Positions 46,856 to 55,136 of a stretch of 64,000 bases of DNA are shown one piece after another (position 1 is the first letter of the stretch; every line of letters starts with the position of its first letter). This DNA is from Moraxella pluranimalium. Lineage in GTDB: Bacteria > Pseudomonadota > Gammaproteobacteria > Pseudomonadales > Moraxellaceae. The notes below the pieces were generated by a model. It was not told the DNA's origin, did not search any database, and saw nothing but the letters and a program-made list of their open reading frames with translations. The stretch lies in contig NZ_MUYU01000015.1 of the NCBI RefSeq assembly GCF_002014825.1, positions 1 through 64,000 on the forward strand. Reading direction: 5' to 3'. Made by a program: the position numbers and the translations under genes.

Positions 46856-47047
46856 ATGAAAGCTATCTTATTAATCAGTTTATTGTCAAGCGCACTATTA
46901 TTACAAGCTTGCGTCCATAAAGTCGTCACTGTACCTGCCAAAATCGCCTACAAAACCAGCAAAGGCGTCGTCAAAGGCACAGTCGCCGTCGGCAAAGCCA
47001 TCATTCCGGGTGATAGTGATGATGACGATGATGATAAGAAAAAGTGA
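46856..47047 (+). CDS. NF038104-type small lipoprotein
   Basis: A 63-residue lipoprotein with a signal peptide and lipobox LLQAC (lipidated Cys19), then a VHKVVTVPAKIAYKTSKGVVKGTVAVGKAI segment and a strongly acidic tail (SDDDDDDKKK). The VHKVV motif directly after the cysteine is the hallmark of the NF038104 family seen in Acinetobacter and Moraxella. The function is unknown. No ribosome site is obvious before the ATG. It follows rsmD closely and may be co-transcribed. Confidence 0.75.
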   Translation: MKAILLISLLSSALLLQACVHKVVTVPAKIAYKTSKGVVKGTVAVGKAIIPGDSDDDDDDKKK

Positions 47048-47122
47048 TACCTAACCACAGTATATGTATCATTTATCAGTGACAAATCTTGACAAAAAAG
47101 TTTATCAAATGCCAAATAGCAC

Positions 47123-47152
47123 TTGCAATGGTGCTATAAAATTTGGTAAAAT
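47123..47152 (+). promoter_or_regulatory. Probable rplM-rpsI promoter
   Basis: TTGCAA (47123-47128) and TAAAAT (47147-47152) are 18 bases apart. The start would be near 47160, giving a leader of about 108 bases before rplM. Confidence 0.6.
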
Positions 47153-47197
47153 GGGGACTGTTTTTTGAGAGCCCTTCGTTTCCCCAACTTAAAAAAC

Positions 47198-47233
47198 AAA
47201 TAAAATCAAGCTTATGGCTTGAGATTTTTATTT
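47198..47233 (+). promoter_or_regulatory. Hairpin in the rplM leader
   Basis: CAAGC (47207-47211) pairs with GCTTG (47217-47221); the flanks AAATAAAAT and ATTTTTATTT can extend the stem imperfectly. It lies about 35 bases before the rplM start. In E. coli L13 represses its own translation through the rplM leader, so this hairpin is a candidate operator, which is inference only. Confidence 0.4.
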
Positions 47234-47267
47234 GTCTATCTCTCAAACTCAACTAAATAGGTTTTAT

Positions 47268-47699
47268 ATGACTACTACTATCAGTGCCAAACCCGCTGAA
47301 GTTGTACATGACTGGTATGTCGTGGACGCTGAAGGCAAAACACTAGGTCGCCTAGCTTCTGAAATTGCTTCTCGTCTGCGTGGCAAACACAAGCCATCGT
47401 ACACTCCACACGTTGATACTGGCGATTATATCGTTGTAATCAATGCTGACAAAATTGCTGTAACTGGCAAAAAAGCTCAGGACAAGAAGTACTATCGCCA
47501 CACTGGTTATCCAGGCGGTATCAAAGAGACCAACTTCACTAAACTTCTAGCACACAAGCCAGAAGATGTGTTGCACAAAGCTGTAAAAGGCATGCTTCCA
47601 AAAGGTCCTTTGGGCTATGCAATGATCAAAAAGCTAAAACTGTATGCGGGTACTGAACACCCACACGCAGCTCAGCAACCTAAAGTACTAGACATCTAA
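47268..47699 (+). CDS. rplM: 50S ribosomal protein L13
   Basis: Large-subunit protein and early assembly factor. The 143-residue product (E. coli 142) shows [58 protein letters not shown] and the C-terminal [32 protein letters not shown]. The start at 47268 gives the right N-terminus; a 12-codon upstream extension is not supported. The codons used are those of a highly expressed gene. It is followed by rpsI after 9 bases. Confidence 0.98.
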   Translation: MTTTISAKPAEVVHDWYVVDAEGKTLGRLASEIASRLRGKHKPSYTPHVDTGDYIVVINADKIAVTGKKAQDKKYYRHTGYPGGIKETNFTKLLAHKPEDVLHKAVKGMLPKGPLGYAMIKKLKLYAGTEHPHAAQQPKVLDI

Positions 47700-47708
47700 G
47701 GAGACATT

Positions 47709-48095
47709 ATGGAACGCAATTACGGCACTGGTCGCCGCAAGACTTCTACCGCTCGTGTCTTCTTGTCTAAAGGCACAGGTAACATCGTTGTAAACGGTAA
47801 ATCACTTGACGAATACTTCGGTCGTGAAACTTCTCGTATGGTTGTTCGTCAGCCACTAGAACTTCTAGACCTATCTAACAGCGTTGATCTATACATCACT
47901 GTTGTTGGTGGCGGTATCAATGGTCAAGCAGGTGCAATCCGTCACGGTATCACTCGTGCATTGATCGAACAAGACGAAACTTACAAACCTGCACTAAAAG
48001 CAGCTGGTTTCGTTACTCGTGATGCTCGTGAAGTTGAACGTAAAAAACTTGGTCTGCGCAAAGCACGTCGTCGTCCACAGTTCTCAAAGCGTTAA
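47709..48095 (+). CDS. rpsI: 30S ribosomal protein S9
   Basis: Small-subunit protein whose C-terminal tail reaches the P-site tRNA. The 128-residue product has [57 protein letters not shown] and the canonical C-terminus [18 protein letters not shown]. Ribosome site AAGGAGA. Second gene of the rplM-rpsI operon, which closes with a strong terminator. Confidence 0.98.
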   Translation: MERNYGTGRRKTSTARVFLSKGTGNIVVNGKSLDEYFGRETSRMVVRQPLELLDLSNSVDLYITVVGGGINGQAGAIRHGITRALIEQDETYKPALKAAGFVTRDAREVERKKLGLRKARRRPQFSKR

Positions 48096-48118
48096 TTTTA
48101 CGATTATCGTTCAAAAAA

Positions 48119-48146
48119 ACTCTCGATTATTATCGGGAGTTTTTTA
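48119..48146 (+). terminator. Terminator of the rplM-rpsI operon
   Basis: ACTCTCGAT (48119-48127) pairs with ATCGGGAGT (48132-48140) including one G-U, with a 4-base loop and six T. Confidence 0.92.
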
Positions 48147-48597
48147 TTATCCAGTTTTAATAATTTATCAAAACAAAATGAATTAACAAACATTGCCAAA
48201 ATCCAAAATCACACGCTTAATTTATTTCCACTTATATTTTTAAAAACTTGTAAAAATTTAGTTAGTATAACTATAATTATTTTGGTTATTTATAAATCAA
48301 TTAATTTATAATTTCTAACGATAAATCGTCAATTTGTCTAATTTTTACACAATTTTGGCTTAGCAAAGTAGAAATATTGGCGAAAATAAAGTAACATATG
48401 AGAGATGAAAATTGGCTTATTTTTTATGATTATTCTATAAATTATTAAACAGTGATAATTATAGATTAACAAAAGCCACTTTTTTGTTAATTCATTAAAA
48501 TTTTTGCGACTTTTTTTCGAAACTTTGTAAGAGAAGAATTTATTTTATTACAAAAATAGCTTAAAATAGTCATATTTAGCAAAATAGGCACAGCAAA
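48147..48597 (+). promoter_or_regulatory. Long AT-rich upstream region of petA
   Basis: About 450 bases without any supported gene, markedly richer in A and T than the flanking genes. It must contain the petABC promoter, since a terminator closes the operon before it. Many -10-like words are present, so no single promoter can be chosen by eye. A short frame on the opposite strand is not credible. Confidence 0.45.
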
Positions 48598-48668
48598 TGT
48601 GGCATCTATAATAAAATTGTTTTATTATAAATGCCACACACCCAGTATGGGATACTCCCATTCTTTTT
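48598..48668 (+). promoter_or_regulatory. Two tandem hairpins in the petA leader
   Basis: Hairpin 1: TGTGGCAT (48598-48605) and TATAATAAAA (48607-48616) pair with TTTTATTATA (48620-48629) and ATGCCACA (48631-48638), 18 pairs with one mismatch and a 3-base loop. Hairpin 2: ATGGGA (48647-48652) pairs with TCCCAT (48656-48661), followed by TCTTTTTCT, so it resembles an intrinsic terminator. The petA ribosome site GGAGGAAG begins directly after. The arrangement suggests transcript attenuation or protection from decay, but this is inference. Confidence 0.6.
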
Positions 48669-48683
48669 CTGGAGGAAGTTTTA

Positions 48684-49268
48684 ATGAGCCATGCCGAAGG
48701 CGTGAATGTTAAACGCCGTAGAGTACTAATCGCAACCACTGCTGCCATCGGTGCAGTCGGTGTGGGTGCGATTGCCACCCCATTTGTGCGTTCTTGGTAT
48801 CCAAGCGCCAAAGCGGAAGCCGCAGGTGCTGCTGTCGTTCAAGACATCGCTGGTGTTGAGAACGGTCAGATGATTACCGTGAAATATCGTGGCAAACCAA
48901 TCTTTGTCGTAAAACGCACCGAAGAAATGGTGGCAAACCTTGAGAAAGTAACCCCTAAACTAAGCGATCCAAATTCTGAGCTATCGGTTCAGCCTGAAGA
49001 ATGCAAAAATGCAACTCGCTCTTTGACCCCAGAGGTTCTGGTGGTTGAAGGCGTTTGTACGCATCTAGGCTGTGCACCGACATTCCGTCCAGAAGTGGGC
49101 GCTGCTGATCTTGGTGGCGCTGATTGGTATGGCGGTTTCTTCTGCCCATGCCACGGTTCGCTATATGACCTAGCTGGACGTGTTTATAGCGGTGTTCCTG
49201 CCCCTACAAACTTACCAGTGCCTGTCTATAGCATCAGTGGCACTATCTTGACCGTTGGGGAGGCATAA
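48684..49268 (+). CDS. petA: Ubiquinol-cytochrome c reductase iron-sulfur (Rieske) subunit
   Basis: Rieske 2Fe-2S protein of the cytochrome bc1 complex, moving electrons from ubiquinol to cytochrome c1. The 194-residue product starts with a twin-arginine-type signal anchor (KRRRVLIATTAAIGAVGVGAIATPFV, about 10-36). The cluster ligands are Cys125/His127 (CTHLGC) and Cys154/His157 (CPCHGS), with the disulfide partners Cys130 and Cys156. The C-terminal YDLAGRVYSGVPAPTNLPVP is typical. A very strong ribosome site (TGGAGGAAG) precedes it. It is first in the petABC operon; petB follows by 2 bases. Confidence 0.97.
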   Translation: MSHAEGVNVKRRRVLIATTAAIGAVGVGAIATPFVRSWYPSAKAEAAGAAVVQDIAGVENGQMITVKYRGKPIFVVKRTEEMVANLEKVTPKLSDPNSELSVQPEECKNATRSLTPEVLVVEGVCTHLGCAPTFRPEVGAADLGGADWYGGFFCPCHGSLYDLAGRVYSGVPAPTNLPVPVYSISGTILTVGEA

Positions 49269-49270
49269 TC

Positions 49271-50497
49271 ATGAGTATCGCTAAGAAGTTTATGAGCTGG
49301 GTGGATGCACGCTACCCTGCGACCGAAACTTATGAATACCATATGTCAAAATACTACGCACCAAAGAACTTCAACTTTTGGTATTTCTTTGGCGTATTGT
49401 CGATGGTTGTTTTGGTCAACCAGCTAGTTACTGGTATTTGGCTAACCATGATGTTCAACCCAAGCGCAGAAGGTGCGTTTGCATCGCTTGAATACATCAT
49501 GCGTGATGTTAAAGGCGGTTGGTTGATTCGCTATATGCACTCAACTGGTGCATCGGCATTCTTTATTGTCGTGTATCTGCATATGTTCCGTGGCTTGCTA
49601 TACGGTTCTTATAAGAAACCGCGTGAGCTAGTATGGCTAATCGGTATGGGTATCTACCTATGCTTGATGGCTGAAGGCTTCTTCGGCTACCTACTACCAT
49701 GGGGTAATATGTCATACTGGGGTGCACAGGTTATTTTGAACCTACCTGCGGCAATTCCATTCATTGGTGATGGTTTGGCTGAATGGGTTCGTGGTGACTA
49801 CCTAATCTCTGGCATCACACTTAACCGTTTCTTTGCCCTACACGTAATCGCTATTCCGCTAGTGTTGGTTGGCTTAGTATTCATGCACCTAGTTGCACTA
49901 CACCATGTCGGCTCAAACAACCCAGACGGTATCGACATTAAGAAACTAAAAGACAAAAACGGCGTGCCACTAGATGGCGTACCATTCCACCCATACTACA
50001 CAGTGCATGATATGGTTGGTATCGTTGTCTTCTTCATCTGCTTCTTTGCAGTGGTGTTCTTCGTACCTGAAGGTGGTGGCTACTTCCTAGAAAAACCAAA
50101 CTTTGAAGTGGCAAACGGTCTAAAAACACCGCCACACATTGCACCAGTTTGGTACTATATGCCATTTTATGCCATCCTTCGTGCCGTTCCGCACAAACTT
50201 GGTGGTGTGATTGCAATGGGTGCTGCGATTGCTGTATTGTTTGTCCTACCATGGCTTGACCGTTCACCTGTACGTTCTATCCGCTACAAGGGTATGCTAT
50301 CAAAAATCGCATTGGCAATCTTTGTTGTAAGCTTCATCATCCTAGGCTATCTAGGTGGTACAGCAGCTAGCCCAACTGCTACAATCGTTGGTCGTATCTG
50401 TACTGTACTTTACTTCTTGTACTTCCTATTGATGCCATTCTACACATCAATCGAGAAGTGCAAACAACCGCCAGAACGCGTAACCGGAGGTCACTAA
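49271..50497 (+). CDS. petB: Ubiquinol-cytochrome c reductase cytochrome b subunit
   Basis: Membrane core of the bc1 complex carrying two b hemes and both quinone sites. The 408-residue product has about eight helices with NFWYFFGVLSMVVLVNQLVTGIWL, the heme-ligating His residues in IRYMHSTGASAFFIVVYLHMFRGL and LFALHVIAIP-type FFALHVIAIPLVLVGLVFMHLVALH, GYLLPWGNMSYWGAQVI, and the Qo-site PEWY-equivalent as PVWYYMPFYAILR. The length fits proteobacterial cytochrome b. The stop overlaps the petC start (TAATG). Confidence 0.97.
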   Translation: MSIAKKFMSWVDARYPATETYEYHMSKYYAPKNFNFWYFFGVLSMVVLVNQLVTGIWLTMMFNPSAEGAFASLEYIMRDVKGGWLIRYMHSTGASAFFIVVYLHMFRGLLYGSYKKPRELVWLIGMGIYLCLMAEGFFGYLLPWGNMSYWGAQVILNLPAAIPFIGDGLAEWVRGDYLISGITLNRFFALHVIAIPLVLVGLVFMHLVALHHVGSNNPDGIDIKKLKDKNGVPLDGVPFHPYYTVHDMVGIVVFFICFFAVVFFVPEGGGYFLEKPNFEVANGLKTPPHIAPVWYYMPFYAILRAVPHKLGGVIAMGAAIAVLFVLPWLDRSPVRSIRYKGMLSKIALAIFVVSFIILGYLGGTAASPTATIVGRICTVLYFLYFLLMPFYTSIEKCKQPPERVTGGH

Positions 50498-51222
50498 TGA
50501 AAGCACTTAATTCACTTGTAAAATTCGGTGCTGGTGCTGTGTTGGCTACTGTTGGTGCTTTTGCTAGCACCAACGCCATGGCGGCAGGCGGTGCTGGTTG
50601 TGGTACTTATACCCAAGCTGATGGTACTGCTGTAACCCTAGAATGTAGCAAAGCGCCAATTGATCTAACCAACAAAGGCTCACTACAGCGTGGTGCTCAA
50701 ACCTTTATGAACTACTGCGTCGGCTGTCACTCAGCTCAGTATGTTCGCCATTCTCGTTTGGCACAAGATTTGGACATTCCACCAGAGCTTGTTGAAAAGT
50801 ACTTGATGGTAACAACCAATGCAATCGGTGATCACATCACCGCTGGTATTGATCCTGAAGTACAAGGTCAATGGTTCGGTGCTGCACCACCAGATCTATC
50901 ACTAGAAACTCGCCTACGTGGTGATGACTGGGTATATACTTATCTACTTAGCTTCTACGAAGATCCAAGCCGTCCTTGGGGCGCAAACAACTTAGTACTT
51001 GCAAATGCTGCAATGCCACACGTATTGCACAATATGCAAAAAAGCCTAAGTAAAGAAGAGTATGAAGCTCGTGTCGGTGATTTGGTGAACTTCATGGCGT
51101 GGATGGCTGAGCCTGTCCGCCATGACCGCAAAATCTACGGTGCATTTGTGGTACTATTCCTACTTATCCTACTAATTCCTGTTTACTTGCTAAACAAAGA
51201 ATTCTGGAAAGATGTGAAATAA
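50497..51222 (+). CDS. petC: Ubiquinol-cytochrome c reductase cytochrome c1 subunit
   Basis: Periplasm-facing c-type cytochrome of the bc1 complex. The 241-residue product has a signal peptide (about 1-29, NAMAA), the heme attachment site CVGCH (Cys74, Cys77, His78), a later Met-containing region (ANAAMPHVLHNMQ) and a C-terminal membrane anchor (about 215-235). Its heme must be attached by the Ccm system, of which ccmFGHI lie 7 kb upstream. The start at 50497 overlaps the petB stop by 1 base, with GGAGG upstream. The operon ends at a strong terminator. Confidence 0.96.
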   Translation: MKALNSLVKFGAGAVLATVGAFASTNAMAAGGAGCGTYTQADGTAVTLECSKAPIDLTNKGSLQRGAQTFMNYCVGCHSAQYVRHSRLAQDLDIPPELVEKYLMVTTNAIGDHITAGIDPEVQGQWFGAAPPDLSLETRLRGDDWVYTYLLSFYEDPSRPWGANNLVLANAAMPHVLHNMQKSLSKEEYEARVGDLVNFMAWMAEPVRHDRKIYGAFVVLFLLILLIPVYLLNKEFWKDVK

Positions 51223-51239
51223 TCATCAAAGTACCAACC

Positions 51240-51271
51240 AAAAGGCTGATTGTCACCCAATCAGCCTTTTT
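51240..51271 (+). terminator. Terminator of the petABC operon
   Basis: AAAAGGCTGATT (51240-51251) pairs with AATCAGCCTTTT (51259-51270), a 7-base loop and a T-run. Confidence 0.92.
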
Positions 51272-51367
51272 GATTATCCAAGTTTTTATCTTTGAATTGG
51301 GATATTTTTTTACACATTGGGCAAATTTTTTGTTAAACTAACAGCGTATTTCTCCAAGCGTTGACCA

Positions 51368-51997
51368 ATGGAAAATTTATCGCAATTACCCCCAACACAG
51401 TTTATCCTATACGCCGATCAAGGGATCGACAGCCATTTGGTACGCCTATTGTTAGAAGAAAAGCGATTAAACTACCATCTACATACCATTGACGACGAAC
51501 GTCCCGAAGAATTAAGTGAGCTCAACCCCTATCGCACCCTGCCTGTGCTCGCCAATCGTGATGTGGCACTGTATGAAATCAATGTCATTTTTGAATATCT
51601 CGAAGAACGCCACCAATTTCCAAGATTGCTCCCCATCACCCCAAAAGAGCGTGCCCAAACTCGCTTGCTTGCTTGGCGACTACAAAAGGACTGGCTATCA
51701 GAAGCATACACCCTACTAACTCATCCTGATAGCTTTGATGCCAATAAAGCCGCTCAAGCCAAAAAATCACTTTCTGACTCACTCATCACGCTCTCGCCCT
51801 TATTTGGGCATAAGCCGTATTTTATGTCTGATGAATTTGGCTGGTGTGATGTGATTTTATTGCCCTTACTATGGCGACTGCCACAGATGGGTATTGACCT
51901 ACCACGCCACCTTTGCCGTCCATTGATTGAATATCAGCAGCGACTGTTTGAGCGAAATAGTTTTAAAGCCAGTTTGATTTTTAAGGATTATCCATGA
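51368..51997 (+). CDS. sspA: Stringent starvation protein A
   Basis: RNA-polymerase-associated protein of the glutathione-S-transferase fold. The 209-residue product has the thioredoxin-like N-terminal half (FILYADQGIDSHLVRLLLEEKRLNYHLHTID, NPYRTLPVLANRDVALYEINVIFEYLEER) and the all-helical C-terminal half (PKERAQTRLLAWRLQKDWL). It lacks a catalytic Cys/Ser of true GSTs, as expected. Its position after petABC and the overlap with sspB are the classical gammaproteobacterial arrangement. The ribosome site is weak. Confidence 0.93.
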   Translation: MENLSQLPPTQFILYADQGIDSHLVRLLLEEKRLNYHLHTIDDERPEELSELNPYRTLPVLANRDVALYEINVIFEYLEERHQFPRLLPITPKERAQTRLLAWRLQKDWLSEAYTLLTHPDSFDANKAAQAKKSLSDSLITLSPLFGHKPYFMSDEFGWCDVILLPLLWRLPQMGIDLPRHLCRPLIEYQQRLFERNSFKASLIFKDYP

Positions 51998-52407
51998 CCA
52001 CACCAAAACGCCCTTATCTTATCCGTGCCTTCCACGAATGGCTAGAAGACAACGAGTTCACTGCCTATATCATGATTGATGCCACGCACCCTGATGTCGT
52101 CGCACCGCTACAATACGCCCAAGATGGCCGTTTGGTGCTTGCTTGCTCATATCAAGCGACGCATAATCTTATGATTGATAATGATGCCATCAGTTTCTCT
52201 GCACGCTTTGGCGGCGTCTCACAAGAGCTGTGGATTCCGATGCAGGCGGTGATGGGTATTTATGCCAAAGAAGACCCTAAGCATGGGGCATTTTTTGACC
52301 CAGCAGAATATGACGGCTATCAAGCCGAGCAAGCAGATAGTGCATCCGATGACGATACTGATAACGAGTCAACAAGCAAAGGTACAACCTTACGCATTTT
52401 GGATTAG
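51994..52407 (+). CDS. sspB: ClpXP protease specificity-enhancing factor SspB
   Basis: Adaptor that delivers ssrA-tagged proteins to ClpXP. The 137-residue product has the substrate-binding fold (RPYLIRAFHEWLEDNEFTAYIMIDA, then SARFGGVSQELWIPMQAVMGIYAKED) and a long acidic linker ending in the ClpX-docking tail KGTTLRILD, which resembles the known hydrophobic C-terminal motif. It overlaps sspA by 4 bases (ATGA). The TolC gene follows after 47 bases and may be reached by read-through. Confidence 0.94.
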   Translation: MTTPKRPYLIRAFHEWLEDNEFTAYIMIDATHPDVVAPLQYAQDGRLVLACSYQATHNLMIDNDAISFSARFGGVSQELWIPMQAVMGIYAKEDPKHGAFFDPAEYDGYQAEQADSASDDDTDNESTSKGTTLRILD

Positions 52408-52454
52408 ATTATGCTTATTGTCTGTATTGAAATTTTATTCAAGTGGTGAGAGTT

Positions 52455-53900
52455 ATGCAGCTTTGTGCACAATTTATCGGCGTCCTAATTGGCATTGCAA
52501 GCTTATCGACAACAGCGTACAGTTATAGCTTTGAGCAAGCCGAATCCGACCTGCTCACACAGTCAAATCGTGTACAAGCATCGGCATTGCTTAGCCAAGC
52601 TAGCGAACAAGAAGCCAAAGCCGTTCAGGGTTTGGGCAGGCCGACGGTATCGCTTAATATGCGAGCACTTAGTTATCATCAGACCGCTGATATCTCAACG
52701 CAAGCACTCAAAACTCAGCTGGCCGAAGATATTGGTCAGCAGCTTGATCACCAAAGCACCAATCTTGGCAATCTGGGTCTGGACGCCATCAGTGCAGAAA
52801 TTGTCAATACGACAACACATACACTACTAAATCGTGCTATCTCTCGCCTGCCAAACGAAGTACATCTCGATGCAAAAGACAGCTCATTCACACCAAGTAT
52901 CGCTGTGACCATGCCAATCTATACAGGTGGCGCGATTCGTAGCAGTCAGCAAATCGCCAAACTTGGTGCACAGCGTCAATCATTGTCTGAACTTGAGCAG
53001 ATTTCGCTTGAGCGACTCAATCTGATTCGCTTATATTTTGGTGCAAAATTACAACAAGCATTACAGCACAGCGCAAAAGCACAATATGATGCGATGCAAC
53101 TTCATGTCAATAATGCACATCAACTTGAGCGAGTGGGTTTTATCAGTCGTGGTCAGCGGATGCAATTTGAAGTGGCACGCAATCAGGCTCAGCAGCTGTA
53201 CCAAAATAGCACTCTAACTTATGAGCAAAGCCTGTTTCAATTACAAAGCTTATTAAACAGTCAGCACATCAGCACACTTACGACACCATTATTTATCAAT
53301 CGCACCCTACAGCCAAATTGGGATAGCTTGGTAAATAAGCTCAACACCAATGCACCCACCAGTCAAAAACTTGCCAAAGATATTGAGCTTGCCAATGAGC
53401 GTGTCGGTTTGGCAAAATCCGCTAAAAAACCCAAAGTGTTCGCCCTAGGTGAATACACACCTGATGACGGTGACTGGTTCGTCGGTATTGCTGCCAATTA
53501 TACGCTATACTCTGGGCTTGATCGTGATGCCAAAATTCAAGCAGCCAACCTGCAAGCACAAGCCGCTGCCTTAAGCGCCACACAAGCAACGACCGACCTA
53601 ACAAGTGCCATGCATCTATCTTATCTAGAGCTACAACATGCGCAGCGCACACAGTCGCTACTTGCACAAAATAAATCAGCAGCCATCGAAAATCTGCGCA
53701 TCCAAAGACTTGCTTTTAAAGAAGGATTTGGTACTGTCGCTGATGTCGTCGATGCCGAGACTCGATTACAACAAGTTGAAAGCGAGATGGCGACGAATGC
53801 TTATCGCTATGTGATGGCATTAGCAAATTTACTTCATCACACAGGTGAGCTTGATCAGTTTAGCCACTATCTACATCAGGCCGATGTCATCACCTTATAA
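52455..53900 (+). CDS. TolC family outer membrane efflux protein
   Basis: A 481-residue outer membrane channel of the TolC/OEP type. It has a signal peptide (about 1-24, ending TTAYSYS), two OEP repeats of long coiled helices (about 30-235 and 270-470), SVAVTMPIYTGGAIRSSQQIAKLGAQRQ-type strand AVTMPIYTGG and AANYTLYSGLDRDAKIQAANLQAQAA, both characteristic. It opens the export cassette with an HlyD-like adaptor and two permeases. The start at 52455 was chosen for the signal peptide and GAGAG; an upstream GTG at 52443 is possible. Substrate unknown. Confidence 0.9.
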   Translation: MQLCAQFIGVLIGIASLSTTAYSYSFEQAESDLLTQSNRVQASALLSQASEQEAKAVQGLGRPTVSLNMRALSYHQTADISTQALKTQLAEDIGQQLDHQSTNLGNLGLDAISAEIVNTTTHTLLNRAISRLPNEVHLDAKDSSFTPSIAVTMPIYTGGAIRSSQQIAKLGAQRQSLSELEQISLERLNLIRLYFGAKLQQALQHSAKAQYDAMQLHVNNAHQLERVGFISRGQRMQFEVARNQAQQLYQNSTLTYEQSLFQLQSLLNSQHISTLTTPLFINRTLQPNWDSLVNKLNTNAPTSQKLAKDIELANERVGLAKSAKKPKVFALGEYTPDDGDWFVGIAANYTLYSGLDRDAKIQAANLQAQAAALSATQATTDLTSAMHLSYLELQHAQRTQSLLAQNKSAAIENLRIQRLAFKEGFGTVADVVDAETRLQQVESEMATNAYRYVMALANLLHHTGELDQFSHYLHQADVITL

Positions 53901-53932
53901 TTATCATACACTATATAATTATCATACACTAT
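53897..53932 (+). repeat. Perfect 18-base tandem duplication between TolC and HlyD genes
   Basis: ATAATTATCATACACTAT occurs twice head-to-tail (53897-53914 and 53915-53932). The first copy begins inside the TolC stop codon and the second ends 4 bases before the HlyD start codon, so the repeat is practically the entire intergenic region and displaces any ribosome site. Confidence 0.95.
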
Positions 53933-53936
53933 CGCC

Positions 53937-55094
53937 ATGACCAAAACACTCAAACCTTCAAAGCAGACAGACGAAACCCAAATCACCGAGCATAGCGATC
54001 CGCAAGCAGCTGATGCCACTTATAAAAAACGAAACAAAAAACCCATCGTGATTTTATTAGTGGCAGTCTTGATCGCATCGCTACTACTGCTCATTGCTTA
54101 TGGACTGCTAAAAAGCTATGAAGATACTAGCACTGTACCACACCCAGCCAATGAATCTAATGGGTTTATCGCCAAAACCAAAAACAAACTCGTGGGCGAT
54201 GACATCATCACCTTGCAAGGGGAAGTTGATGGTGAAACCGTAAACCTAAGCACCAAACTACCAAGTCGCATCGATGCCATCTATGTCAAAGAAGGACAAA
54301 TGGTGAAAAAAGGCGAAATACTAGCCAAGCTCATTAGTCCAGAAATTGAAGCCAAAAAACAACAGGCTGATGCCGCCTTGCAATCTGCACTCGCGGCACA
54401 GCAAGCAACCATGCGTGGCACTCGCCAAGAAAATACCGATAGTCTATATGCCAATTGGCAAAGCCTGCAAGCCCAAGCCAAGCTCGCTCACGAAACTGCC
54501 AATCGGGGAGAATACCTGTATCAAGAAGGTGTCATCAGTCGTCAGCGTCGTGATGAGATGATGGCAGCCAAGACATCATCGGCTGAGATGAGTGAAGCTG
54601 CACACCAGCAGTATCTCAAGGCAAAACATGGTCGTAGCGATGAAGCCAAATCCAGCGCCGATGCTCAAGTGCAAATCGCCAAGGCCGCTGTCGCCGAAGC
54701 ACAAGCGCTCGATGCAGAGACAACGCTCATCGCCCCAATTGATGGTACGATCAATAAAATCTATGCCAAACCAAGCGAGCTTGTCGCCATCGCCGTCCCT
54801 GTGATTAGCATGATTCACCCAAGCGAGCATGTACTGCTAAGCGTGCGTGAAGACTACCTACCAAGCATCCGTAGTGCCGACACTCTGACGGGATATATCC
54901 CTGCACTGGATAAAAAAGTCGATTTTCGCATCAGTCATATCGGCGCTGAAGGAGAGTTTGCCACCATCAAAAGCAATAAGCAAACCGGCGGTTATGACAT
55001 CAGAAGTTTTGAAGTGACACTCACACCAACCACGCCAATCGATGGGCTAATCACAGGCATGAGTGTCATTTTTGATATTCGACTAAATCGTTAG
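53937..55094 (+). CDS. HlyD family periplasmic adaptor
   Basis: A 385-residue membrane-fusion protein linking an inner-membrane exporter to TolC. One N-terminal membrane helix (about 35-58) is followed by a lipoyl/barrel-sandwich half (LSTKLPSRIDAIYVKEGQMVKKGEILAKL), a long coiled-coil hairpin (about 140-255), the second lipoyl half (TLIAPIDGTINKIYAKPSELVAIAVPVISM) and a beta-barrel. A predicted linkage with the two following permeases and the TolC upstream is strong by position. No ribosome site is seen before the ATG, because the tandem duplication lies there. Confidence 0.92.
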   Translation: MTKTLKPSKQTDETQITEHSDPQAADATYKKRNKKPIVILLVAVLIASLLLLIAYGLLKSYEDTSTVPHPANESNGFIAKTKNKLVGDDIITLQGEVDGETVNLSTKLPSRIDAIYVKEGQMVKKGEILAKLISPEIEAKKQQADAALQSALAAQQATMRGTRQENTDSLYANWQSLQAQAKLAHETANRGEYLYQEGVISRQRRDEMMAAKTSSAEMSEAAHQQYLKAKHGRSDEAKSSADAQVQIAKAAVAEAQALDAETTLIAPIDGTINKIYAKPSELVAIAVPVISMIHPSEHVLLSVREDYLPSIRSADTLTGYIPALDKKVDFRISHIGAEGEFATIKSNKQTGGYDIRSFEVTLTPTTPIDGLITGMSVIFDIRLNR

Positions 55095-55136
55095 AATCAA
55101 GTACATCAGCATCATGGTCGCCATTTAGCTTTTTTT

